From the NCBI RefSeq assembly GCF_020884795.1, contig NZ_BBZF01000017.1:219741-283740 (forward strand): DNA of 64,000 bases. Direction: 5' to 3'. Positions 19,308-27,731 of this stretch are shown here, one piece after another. The first letter of the stretch is position 1. Every line of letters starts with the position of its first letter. The translations under genes and the position numbers were made by a program. The DNA comes from Micromonospora okii (GTDB lineage: Bacteria > Actinomycetota > Actinomycetes > Mycobacteriales > Micromonosporaceae). The notes beneath the pieces are model-generated. The model saw nothing but the letters and a program-made list of their open reading frames with translations. It had not been told where the DNA came from and did no database searches.

Positions 19308-19347
19308 GTCGCCAGCGTGGTCCCTCCGCCGCCCCACGCGACAGCCC

Positions 19348-19391
19348 TGTGGACAACCGCTCGGCCCGGACCGTCCCCACCCTGTGGACAA
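19348..19391 (-). promoter_or_regulatory. Two DnaA-box-like 9-mers
   Basis: The minus strand reads TTGTCCACA at 19348-19356 and again at 19383-19391, 35 bp apart, within a 15-bp direct repeat. TTGTCCACA is the preferred DnaA box of high-GC actinomycetes. They lie upstream of the DUF559 gene. Confidence 0.5.
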
Positions 19392-19429
19392 CCGCCCCGC
19401 CCCGCGCCATCTGTGGTAGTCGCGGTGCC

Positions 19430-19484
19430 ATGTCGGCGACATGGCGGCATCCGGCCCACGGGGACCCCGCCATGTCGCCGACAT
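19430..19484. repeat. 18-bp inverted repeat, 5' flank of the DUF559 gene
   Basis: ATGTCGGCGACATGGCGG (19430-19447) and its exact complement (19467-19484) are separated by 19 bp. It shares the CCGCCATGTCG core with the repeat at 17868-17932. Confidence 0.8.
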
Positions 19485-19487
19485 TGC

Positions 19488-19580
19488 GGCCCGGCCCGGC
19501 GGCCCGGCCCGGCGGCCCCGGCCCGGCGGCCCCGGCCCGGCGGCCCCGGCCCGGCGGCCCCCGGCGGCCCGGCGGCTCGG
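19488..19580. repeat. GC-only low-complexity tandem repeat
   Basis: An imperfect 14-bp unit of GGC/CCG blocks is repeated across about 90 bp between the inverted repeat and the IclR gene stop. No coding signal. Confidence 0.7.
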
Positions 19581-19596
19581 TGGGCGGGTCGGTCGG

Positions 19597-20286
19597 TCAG
19601 GGGGACAGGGCCGTGGCGATGGCGCGGGCCGCCGCGAGCACCTGCTCCCCGACGACCTCCGGGTCCAGCGGGGTCAGCGCCACCACGCCGACGCTCGCCT
19701 CCAGCCCGGGCACGCCGAGCACCGGCGCGGCCACCCCGTGCGCCCCGGGCTGCAACTCGCCGCTGGAGGCCACCGGCCCGACGGAGCCCGCCCGCCCGGC
19801 GAGGATGGCCCGCCCGGCCGCGCCCCGGTCCAGCGGGTGCCGCGTCCCGGTCCGGTACGCGACGTGGAACGACGTCCAGCTCGGCTCCACCACGGCCAGG
19901 GCGATGCCCTCGCCGCCCTCGACCACCGTGAGGTGGGCGGTCGCGCCGGCCTGCTCGGCGAGCCGGCGCAGGGCGGGCAGCGCGCCCTCGGCGAGCAGCG
20001 GCTGCGCCCGCCGGGCCAGGTGCAGCACGCCCGCGCCGAGCCGCAGTCGGCCGTCGCCGTCGCGCCGCACCATGCCGTGCCCGCTCAGCGCGCCGACCAG
20101 CCGGTAGACGGCGGCCCGGCCGATGCGCAGCCGGTTCGCCGCCTCGGTGACGGTCAGCCCGCCCGGGGCGTCGGCGACCAGGTGCAGCAGCCGAAGCCCC
20201 CGGTCGAGGGTCTGGGACGTCTCGCCCGCGGGTGCCCCCGCGTCGCTACGGGCCGTCCTGCCGTCGTGCCGCGCCGCGTCATCCAC
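19597..20286 (-). CDS. IclR-family transcriptional regulator
   Basis: The 229-residue protein has an N-terminal IclR winged helix ([39 protein letters not shown]) and a C-terminal effector domain ([35 protein letters not shown]). GTG 20286 lies 7 nt after TACGCT on the minus strand (20299-20294), so a leaderless start is likely; GTG 20310 is the alternative. It is divergent from cysS with start codons only 64 bp apart. A target cannot be named, since IclR regulators usually control catabolic operons and cysS is essential. Confidence 0.85.
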   Translation of the reverse strand: MDDAARHDGRTARSDAGAPAGETSQTLDRGLRLLHLVADAPGGLTVTEAANRLRIGRAAVYRLVGALSGHGMVRRDGDGRLRLGAGVLHLARRAQPLLAEGALPALRRLAEQAGATAHLTVVEGGEGIALAVVEPSWTSFHVAYRTGTRHPLDRGAAGRAILAGRAGSVGPVASSGELQPGAHGVAAPVLGVPGLEASVGVVALTPLDPEVVGEQVLAAARAIATALSP

Positions 20287-20349
20287 GTGGGGCAGCGTAC
20301 GACCCGGCACGGGACGACCCGGGTAGGTGTGGACGGCTACCCTTGTACG

Positions 20350-21765
20350 GTGACGCTACGCTTGTATGACACCGCCACCCGATCGGTGCGGGACTTCGTC
20401 CCGCGGGAAGCCGGCAAGGTGGGGGTCTACCTGTGTGGTCTCACGCTCCAGGGCCCTCCGCACATCGGTCACCTTCGATCGGGCGTCAATTACGACGTGT
20501 TGCGCCGCTGGCTGCTGGCGCAGGGGTTCGAGGTCCGGTTCATCCGCAACCTCACCGACATCGACGACAAGATCCTGGTCAGGGCCGTCGAGCAGGGCCG
20601 GCCGTTCTGGTCGATCGCGTACGCCAACGAGCGGGCGCTGAGCGAGGCGTACCGGGCGCTGAACGTGCTGCCGCCGACGTACGAGCCGCGCGCCACCGGG
20701 CATGTCCCCGAGATGCACGAGCTGATCGCGAGGCTGATCGACGCCGGGCACGCCTACCCGGCCACCGACGGCTCCGGCGACGTCTACTTCGACGTGGCCT
20801 CCTGGCCGGCGTACGGCGCACTGTCCAACCAGTCGCCCGACGCGATGCAGGCCGCCGACGACGCCCCGGAGCGGGGCAAGCGCGACCCGCGCGACTTCGC
20901 CCTGTGGAAGGGCGCGAAGCCCGACGAGCCGGCCGACGCGTACTGGCCCTCCCCGTGGGGGCGGGGGCGGCCCGGCTGGCACATCGAGTGCTCCGCGATG
21001 TGCTGGCGCTACCTGGGGGCCGAGTTCGACATCCACGGCGGCGGGCTCGACCTGACCTTCCCGCATCACGAGAACGAGCTGGCCCAGTCCCAGGCCGCCG
21101 GCCTGCCGTTCGCCCGCTACTGGGTGCACCACGGCCTGCTCAGCATCGCCGGCGCGAAGATGGGCAAGTCCCTCGGCAACGCCCTCGACCTGGCGTACGT
21201 CGCGTCGCTCGGGGTGCGCCCGGTCGAGCTGCGCTACTACTACGCCGCCGCGCACTACCGCTCCCGCATCGACTACACGGAGGAGTCGCTGCGCGAGTGG
21301 GCCAGCGGCTACCGCCGGATCGAGGGGTTCGTCCAGCGGGCCGCCGAGCGGGTCGGCCCCGCGCAGCGCGGCGAGCTGCCCGCCGGCTTCGTCGCGGCGA
21401 TGGACGACGACCTGAACACCTCGGCCGCGCTGGCCGTGCTCCAGGACGTGCTGCGGGACGGCAACACCGCCCTGGCGACCGGCGACGATGTGACCGTCCG
21501 CACGGCGCTCGGCTCGACGCGGGCGATGCTGGATATCCTCGGCATCGACCCCCTCGACGAGGGCTGGGCCGGTGACGCCCGCGCGGACGACCTGCGCGGC
21601 GTGGTCGACTCCCTGGTCGCGCTGGCCCTGGAGCAGCGCGCGCAGGCCCGCAGTCGCAAGGACTGGGCCGCGGCGGACGCCGTCCGCGACCAGCTCAAGC
21701 TGGCCGGCGTGGTCGTCGAGGACACCCCCCAGGGGCCCCGTTGGACTATTGGAGAGCAGGACTGA
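20350..21765 (+). CDS. cysS: Cysteinyl-tRNA synthetase
   Basis: A 471-residue class Ia synthetase that charges tRNA-Cys. The HIGH motif is in [11 protein letters not shown], and zinc ligands are Cys in VYLCG, Cys in WHIECSAM, and His/Glu in FPHHENE. The second nucleotide-binding motif reads KMGKS rather than KMSKS. The DALR-like C-terminal helical domain ends in [23 protein letters not shown] 20350 follows TACCCT (20338-20343) by 6 nt, so it is probably leaderless. MshC, the mycothiol ligase, is related, but the full-length C-terminal anticodon region argues for CysS. The stop overlaps rlmB (TGATG). Confidence 0.93.
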   Translation: MTLRLYDTATRSVRDFVPREAGKVGVYLCGLTLQGPPHIGHLRSGVNYDVLRRWLLAQGFEVRFIRNLTDIDDKILVRAVEQGRPFWSIAYANERALSEAYRALNVLPPTYEPRATGHVPEMHELIARLIDAGHAYPATDGSGDVYFDVASWPAYGALSNQSPDAMQAADDAPERGKRDPRDFALWKGAKPDEPADAYWPSPWGRGRPGWHIECSAMCWRYLGAEFDIHGGGLDLTFPHHENELAQSQAAGLPFARYWVHHGLLSIAGAKMGKSLGNALDLAYVASLGVRPVELRYYYAAAHYRSRIDYTEESLREWASGYRRIEGFVQRAAERVGPAQRGELPAGFVAAMDDDLNTSAALAVLQDVLRDGNTALATGDDVTVRTALGSTRAMLDILGIDPLDEGWAGDARADDLRGVVDSLVALALEQRAQARSRKDWAAADAVRDQLKLAGVVVEDTPQGPRWTIGEQD

Positions 21766-22910
21766 TGGCCGGCAACTCGCAGCGCCGTGGCCGGCGACTG
21801 ACGCCGAAGGCGGGTGCCCCGAAGGGCTCCGGCGGCAAGAACAAGGACGCCCTCGCGGGCCGGGGCAGGACACTGCCCGCCGACGAGCGGCCCTGGCACA
21901 AGGCGTACTCGGGCACCGAGAAGCTGCCCCAGCGCACCGCGTGGAAGCAGGACAAGGAGCGCCGGGCGGCGGTCGAGGAGGGGCGCGCCCCGAAGATCGG
22001 CAAGCCCGGCACCAAGGACACCACCTGGGGCAAGGGCAGCCGGGCCGGCGTGCCGCTGCGCGGCGGCGCGGGCGGGCGGGGCGGCGCGGGCGGCCGGGGC
22101 GGCAACACCGGCGGGCGTACGGGCCCCCGGGTCGCGCCGGGCCGCAAGTCCAACCCGTCGAAGGACACCCCGGAGCTGCTGGTCGGGCGGAACCCGGTGC
22201 TGGAGTCGCTGCGCGCCCAGGTGCCGGCCACCGCCCTCTACACGGCGCACGGCATCGAGACGGACGACCGGGTCAACGAGATCGTCCGCACCGCCGCCGA
22301 CCGGGGCATCGCCATCCTGGAGATCAGCCGGGCCGAGCTGGACCGGATGACCGGCGGGGTGCTGCACCAGGGCGTCGGCCTCCAGGTGCCGCCGTTCGCG
22401 TACCAGCCGTTCGAGGACCTGGTGGCCGCGTCGCTGGAGCAGAGCGCCCCGCTGCTGGTCGCGCTGGACGGCGTCACCGACCCGCGCAACCTCGGCGCGG
22501 TGATCCGCTCCGCCGCCGCGTTCGGCGCGCAGGGCGTCTTCGTACCGGAGCGGCGGGCGGCCGGGATCACCGCGACCGCCTGGCGGACCAGCGCGGGCGC
22601 GGCGGCGCGGGTCCCCGTCGCCCAGGTCACCAACCTGACCCGGTCGCTGAAGGCGTGCCAGGAGGCGGGCTTCATGGTCGTCGGCCTGGACGCCGACGGC
22701 GAGACCGACCTCTACGACCTGGAGGCCGCCGTCGGCCCGCTGGTCGTGGTCGTCGGCTCCGAGGGGCGCGGGCTGTCCCGGCTGGTCGGCGAGACCTGCG
22801 ACCTGACCGTGAGCATTCCCATGATCTCCGAGGTGGAGTCGCTCAACGCCAGCGTCGCCGCCGCCGTGACCCTCGCCGAGGTGGCCCGCCGCCGCGCCGC
22901 GGAGGCGTGA
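21765..22910 (+). CDS. rlmB: 23S rRNA 2'-O-methyltransferase, TrmH/RlmB family
   Basis: A 381-residue SPOUT methyltransferase. Residues 1-130 are a basic, Gly/Arg/Lys-rich disordered extension likely to bind RNA. The SpoU substrate-binding domain begins at [14 protein letters not shown], and the catalytic knot motifs follow: [35 protein letters not shown], and [18 protein letters not shown]. RlmB methylates G2251 of 23S rRNA in E. coli; the exact site here is inferred. It is coupled to cysS by TGATG overlap, a pairing common in Actinobacteria. Confidence 0.9.
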   Translation: MAGNSQRRGRRLTPKAGAPKGSGGKNKDALAGRGRTLPADERPWHKAYSGTEKLPQRTAWKQDKERRAAVEEGRAPKIGKPGTKDTTWGKGSRAGVPLRGGAGGRGGAGGRGGNTGGRTGPRVAPGRKSNPSKDTPELLVGRNPVLESLRAQVPATALYTAHGIETDDRVNEIVRTAADRGIAILEISRAELDRMTGGVLHQGVGLQVPPFAYQPFEDLVAASLEQSAPLLVALDGVTDPRNLGAVIRSAAAFGAQGVFVPERRAAGITATAWRTSAGAAARVPVAQVTNLTRSLKACQEAGFMVVGLDADGETDLYDLEAAVGPLVVVVGSEGRGLSRLVGETCDLTVSIPMISEVESLNASVAAAVTLAEVARRRAAEA

Positions 22911-22934
22911 CCGGGCCTCATCAGAACGCCGACC

Positions 22935-22966
22935 GGCGGGCCGTCCCCACCCGGGGGCGGCCCGCC
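22935..22966 (+). terminator. Terminator of rlmB
   Basis: 9-bp arms (22935-22943 and 22958-22966) with an inner CCCC/GGGG pairing, 25 nt after the stop. Confidence 0.65.
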
Positions 22967-23044
22967 GCCTGTCAGGGCCCCCCTTCGCCGGTACGAGGAG
23001 GGGGCCGTCCGCCGCCCGTCCGGGCCCTTCGGCCGTACGACGAA

Positions 23045-23076
23045 GGGGGCGGCCCGCCGTTCGGCGGACCGCCCCC
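23045..23076. terminator. Hairpin between rlmB and the msiK-like gene
   Basis: GGGGGCGG (23045-23052) pairs with CCGCCCCC (23069-23076), and most inner bases also pair. It lies 32 nt after the stop of the msiK-like gene (minus strand) and probably terminates that transcript. Confidence 0.65.
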
Positions 23077-23107
23077 TCAGCGTCGCTGAGTGGTGCTGGC
23101 GGCTACG

Positions 23108-24199
<1,092 letters not shown>

Positions 24200-24564
24200 G
24201 CTGGAGCGCTTCCTCTCACCGGCAGGAACGTGCCGGACGATCCGAGTGAAGGAGCGACCGGCGCCGTGCGGCGCCGGCCTTCGGGCGACGTGCCGGGCAG
24301 CCGGAGGCCGCCGGAGATGTCATCCGTGTCACTGCACCGTAAACGGGTTTCCGCAACCTGCCAAGACGGGAAGCCCCGGATGGGACGGACCCCATGCACA
24401 TTCCGGGCAGTCGGGCACAGCCAGGCATCAATCTCCGCACCGCCGCCGTCACCCACCGCCGAACGTTCCATGACGGAGTCGGGCAGATGACGTTTTCCGT
24501 GCTCGGAGGGCCTGCCCGGGGGCAGGTGCGGTGCCCTGTCGCTTATGCTGACCACGCACGACCT
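24200..24564. other. 365-bp intergenic region upstream of the msiK-like gene and tRNA-Thr
   Basis: No gene is supported. The stretch around 24340-24355 holds GTAAACGGGTTTC, a short AAAC/GTTT inverted repeat that could be a regulator site for the sugar ATPase gene. TATGCT at 24544-24549 is a plausible -10 for the tRNA. Confidence 0.4.
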
Positions 24565-24638
24565 GCCCCTGTAGCTCAGCTGGCCAGAGCACTCGCCTTG
24601 TAAGCGAGATGTCGCCGGTTCGATCCCGGCCGGGGGCT
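24565..24638 (+). tRNA. tRNA-Thr (anticodon TGT)
   Basis: The cloverleaf folds fully. Acceptor arms GCCCCTG / CGGGGGC have one wobble pair, the D-arm is GCTC/GAGC, the anticodon stem is CTCGC/GCGAG around loop CTTGTAA (anticodon TGT at 24599-24601), and the T-arm is GCCGG/CCGGC with loop TTCGATC. The CCA end is not encoded. Confidence 0.95.
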
Positions 24639-24702
24639 CCGCAGTTCCACCGGCGTCCCGGGAGGCGGGATTCCGGCGTCCGACGGCCGTACTGGGAGTG
24701 GG

Positions 24703-25101
24703 ATGAGCCGCGCCGTGGAGGAGTCCAACCGCGCGATGCTGCGCGCCCGGGACGCCATGGACCGGGCGTACGCCGAGCCGCTCGACATTCCCGCCCTGGC
24801 CCGGATCGCGCACGTCTCCCCGGCGCACTTCATCCGCACCTTCCGCGCCACCTTCGGCGAGACCCCGCACCGCTACCTGCAACGGCGGCGCGTCGAGCGG
24901 GCCATGTACCTGCTGACCCAGACCGGGCGCGACGTCACCGAGGTCTGCTACGCGGTGGGCTTCGGCAGCCTCGGCACCTTCAGCCGGACGTTCCGGCGGA
25001 TCGTGGGCGAGTCGCCGACGGAGTACCGCCGCCGCAGGGCCCCGGCGGACGTGCCCGGGTGCTTCGCGATGGCCTGGATGCGACCCAGCAGTTTTGGATA
25101 A
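24703..25101 (+). CDS. Short AraC-family transcriptional regulator
   Basis: The 132-residue product is essentially only the AraC double-HTH DNA-binding domain: IPALARIAHVSPAHFIRTF, then TPHRYLQRRRVERAMYLL, then VTEVCYAVGFGSLGTFSRTF and the family closing motif GESPTEYRRR. No ligand-binding domain is present. ATG 24703 has GGGAG 5-9 nt upstream. The VOC protein gene 35 bp downstream is the likely partner: small AraC plus VOC pairs recur in actinomycetes. Confidence 0.88.
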   Translation: MSRAVEESNRAMLRARDAMDRAYAEPLDIPALARIAHVSPAHFIRTFRATFGETPHRYLQRRRVERAMYLLTQTGRDVTEVCYAVGFGSLGTFSRTFRRIVGESPTEYRRRRAPADVPGCFAMAWMRPSSFG

Positions 25102-25136
25102 GCGCCGGGTCGGGCCGGACGCCTAGCGTGATCGGC

Positions 25137-25556
25137 ATGACGATGAACGCGATCAGCCGCTCCCAGATCTACGTCCTCGACCAGGACGAGGCGCTCGACT
25201 TCTACGTCGGCAAGCTCGGCATGGAGGTCAACACCGACGCGGATCTCGGTTTCATGCGCTGGCTGACGGTCAACCTCCCCGGCGACCCGGAGCGGGAGAT
25301 CCTGCTGGAGAAGCCCGGCCCGCCGGCCCTCGACCCGGCGACCGCCGAGCAGGTCCGGGAGCTGCTCACCAAGGGAGCGCTGCCCGGCTCCCTCTTCATG
25401 ACCACCGACGACGCCCACCGGACGCACAAGGAGCTGGTGGCGAAGGGGGTGGAGGTCACCGACGAGCCGACCGACCGCCCGTACGGCATCGACTTCGGCA
25501 TCCGGGACCCGTTCGGCAACAAGATCCGCATCGGTCAGATGTTCCCGCGCGGCTGA
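25137..25556 (+). CDS. VOC-superfamily (glyoxalase-like) protein
   Basis: The 139-residue protein has two beta-alpha-beta-beta-beta modules: YVLDQDEALDFYVGKLGMEV, then LPGSLFMTTDDAHRTHKELV and the closing strand IDFGIRDPFGNKIRI. Members include glyoxalases, dioxygenases and drug-binding resistance proteins. Substrate is unknown. ATG 25137 is 7 nt after TAGCGT (25124-25129), identical in layout to the second WxL-like gene, so it is probably leaderless and has its own promoter despite the adjacent AraC gene. Confidence 0.85.
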   Translation: MTMNAISRSQIYVLDQDEALDFYVGKLGMEVNTDADLGFMRWLTVNLPGDPEREILLEKPGPPALDPATAEQVRELLTKGALPGSLFMTTDDAHRTHKELVAKGVEVTDEPTDRPYGIDFGIRDPFGNKIRIGQMFPRG

Positions 25557-25613
25557 GCCGGGGGCCCGTCGGGGGCGCGGGTAACATCGCGCCTCCCGAC
25601 GTGTGAGGTGACG

Positions 25614-26237
25614 ATGGCGAGCCGCCTGCTCTACCTGGCCCGGCACGGCGAGCAGGACCGGTCGTCCGGCGCGGCGGACGACCCGCCGGAGGTCGGCCTC
25701 TCCGACCGGGGCCGCCGGCAGGCCGAGCTGCTCGGCGAGCGGTTGGCCGCCGTGCCGTTGGCCGCCGTCCACCACGGGCCGCTGCCCCGGGCCGCCGAGA
25801 CGGCCGCGCTGGTCGCCCGGTCGCTGCCCGGGGTTCCGGTGTACGCCACCGAGCTGGCCGGGGACCATCTGCCGCACGACACCGACCCGGTCGGCCTGCC
25901 CCCGTCGCACGCGCGGCTCCTGGCCTCCTACTCGCCGGCCGAGCGGGTCGACGGGCCGCGGCTGACGGCGGCGGCCGTGGCCCGGTTCGCCACCACCCCA
26001 GCCGACGGCGACGACCGGGTGCTGGTGGTCACCCACACCTTCCTGATCGCCTGGCTGGTCCGGCAGGCGCTGGACGCCCCGCCGGGGCGCTGGCTCGGGC
26101 TCAGCCACCAAAACGCCGGGCTCACGGTGATCCGCTACAGCTCGGCCGGCCCGCCGGTCCTGGTCGCCGTCAACGACGTGGCCCACCTGCCGGCCGAGCT
26201 GCGCGGCACCGGGCTGCCCCCGGACTACCGTTTTTGA
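25614..26237 (+). CDS. Histidine phosphatase family protein
   Basis: A 207-residue member of the phosphoglycerate-mutase-like superfamily. The catalytic RHG motif is in LYLARHGEQDRSS; the second catalytic His lies in VLVVTHTFLIAWLV, and Arg in PLPRAAETAA completes the pocket. Such proteins dephosphorylate diverse small molecules or proteins. ATG 25614 is chosen with GAGGTG just upstream; GTG 25608 is in frame. Its 3' end overlaps the convergent lipoprotein gene by 13 bp. Confidence 0.88.
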   Translation: MASRLLYLARHGEQDRSSGAADDPPEVGLSDRGRRQAELLGERLAAVPLAAVHHGPLPRAAETAALVARSLPGVPVYATELAGDHLPHDTDPVGLPPSHARLLASYSPAERVDGPRLTAAAVARFATTPADGDDRVLVVTHTFLIAWLVRQALDAPPGRWLGLSHQNAGLTVIRYSSAGPPVLVAVNDVAHLPAELRGTGLPPDYRF

Positions 26238-26845
26238 CGCCCACCCGCGTGCTCCAGCGCGCCGCGTACCTCGACGAGGCGCTCCTCGGGACGCTTGCCG
26301 GCCGGTAAGTTCAACATGCTCACCAGGGCAAAGCTCCCGCTGTCGGCCCACGCGCAGGCGTGTGCGGTGAGGCCGTTGGACGAGTAGCGGCTGCACGCCG
26401 CGACGCCGCCCAGCGGCCCCGGGGGCACCGCCCGCACGTCGCTCACCTTTGGCAGGCCGGAGAAGACCCGGGCCAGGGTCGCCTGTGGATCGCGGACCCG
26501 CCCGGAGACGCCGCTGACCATGAGCGCTGCTCCGCCTTTGACGGGCGCCCAAGCGGTGCCGACGGCGCTAATCGTGTCGCCGTCGAGGAACTGCCTGAAC
26601 TGGCCCATGTTCTTCTCGGCGGGCCCGCGGAGGTGTCTGTCCAGCGACTGGGGCCAGTCGAGCAGGACGTCCGGCGCGTCCAGTCGCACCTCAACCGCCG
26701 GTGTGGGCACCGGTTGCTCGGCGGGCCGGCGGCCGGCGTCGTCGGAGAGGCGGGCGCATCCCGTGGCGAGTAGCACCCCGCAGAGCGCGAGCGCGGCGAC
26801 GCGAGCCACCCGTGGTCCCGCCCCCGCCGGCCTCGTTCCCGTCAT
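26225..26845 (-). CDS. Lipoprotein of unknown function
   Basis: The 206-residue product starts at ATG 26845. A twin-basic signal peptide ends in a lipobox, LLATGCARLS, so the protein should be anchored outside the membrane by a lipidated Cys at about residue 30. The mature domain has two more Cys (CSRYSSNGLTAHACAW) and ends LEHAGG before a basic tail. No named domain is recognised. A second lipoprotein gene lies upstream on the same strand, 187 bp away. It ends within the histidine phosphatase gene (13-bp tail-to-tail overlap). Confidence 0.75.
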   Translation of the reverse strand: MTGTRPAGAGPRVARVAALALCGVLLATGCARLSDDAGRRPAEQPVPTPAVEVRLDAPDVLLDWPQSLDRHLRGPAEKNMGQFRQFLDGDTISAVGTAWAPVKGGAALMVSGVSGRVRDPQATLARVFSGLPKVSDVRAVPPGPLGGVAACSRYSSNGLTAHACAWADSGSFALVSMLNLPAGKRPEERLVEVRGALEHAGGRQKR

Positions 26846-27032
26846 GCGCCACCCCCGCTCTCGTCCTCGGCGGCAGGACGATACCGTACGTGTTCTCCGC
26901 TTGGTGCCCCGCTGGTCACGGGCCGCCGGCTGCGGATCCTGTGCGGAGGCTACAAGGGGCTCATCCCAGCCGCGGCCGGGGGCGGCCGACTCGGGGTGCG
27001 GGGTGACGGGCCGGGTCAGCCGGTGGGCCGGA

Positions 27033-27566
27033 TCAGCCGGCGGTGGTGAGCACGAGCGCCGCCAGTTCCGCCGCGATCGGCGGCGGCGTGCCCGCCACCG
27101 GGCAGTCGGTCCAGTCGACGGTGACGCCGCCGACGGTGAGCCGGTACTCGAAGGCGTCCGAGCACCGACCGTCGGGGCCCGCGATGCCGCCCGAGGCGAG
27201 CCGGGGGTCGGCGGCGAGCCGCCGCAGCCGGTCGAGGTCCGCCCCCGCCAGGCGGCCGGTACGGCGGGCGCCGGCCCGGTCGACGGCCGTCCACCGCCCG
27301 TCCGGCTCGACGGTGACCGTGTCGTCGCGGCCGGCGTAGCCGCCCGAGCGGGACACCACGAGGCGGGCCGCCGTCGGGGCCGGGGACGCCTCCGCCGGGG
27401 CGGTGCCACCGGGATTCCCGGGGAGGGCCGGCGACCCCGTCGCGGCCGACGACGGTACGGGGCCGGGCGGCGGCGGTGCGGGCGGGCCGGGGTCGCCGGC
27501 CGAGCACCCGCCGGTCGCCGCGAGGAGTGCGCCGACGAGGGCGGCGCGCAGGCGAGTCGATCTCAT
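27033..27566 (-). CDS. Lipoprotein of unknown function
   Basis: The 177-residue protein has a signal peptide with lipobox AATGGCSAG, then a Pro/Ala-rich linker of about 45 residues, and a small domain (LVVSRSGGYAGRDDTVTVEP, LDRLRRLAADPRL, FEYRLTVGGVTVDWTDC) with one likely disulphide. This pattern recurs in actinomycete proteins that resemble protease-inhibitor-like or META-like folds, but no family is asserted. It is divergent from the M4 metalloprotease gene 165 bp away, which may mean shared regulation. Confidence 0.75.
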   Translation of the reverse strand: MRSTRLRAALVGALLAATGGCSAGDPGPPAPPPPGPVPSSAATGSPALPGNPGGTAPAEASPAPTAARLVVSRSGGYAGRDDTVTVEPDGRWTAVDRAGARRTGRLAGADLDRLRRLAADPRLASGGIAGPDGRCSDAFEYRLTVGGVTVDWTDCPVAGTPPPIAAELAALVLTTAG

Positions 27567-27641
27567 GACCGTCGGACGTGTCCCGATCGCGCCCGGTTCC
27601 GTCGCCTTGGCTCCTCACCCTTTCGGTCAATGTTCCGGCCT

Positions 27642-27653
27642 GGAAGCGCTTCC
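27642..27653. promoter_or_regulatory. LacI-type operator-like palindrome
   Basis: GGAAGCGCTTCC, a perfect 12-bp palindrome in the divergent region between the lipoprotein and M4 protease genes. It resembles LacI-family sites such as the CebR box. A TATCTA-like -10 follows at 27682-27687. Confidence 0.45.
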
Positions 27654-27731
27654 CCCTTCCCCTCGCCTCGAAAGATCTCTATATCTACATGCGTGACTAC
27701 CCCCGTCACACTTCTCCTCCCTGGAGGGCAC

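Noticed and set aside
19348..19391. Chromosomal replication origin
   Set aside because: Only two DnaA boxes and no dnaA, dnaN or AT-rich unwinding region nearby.
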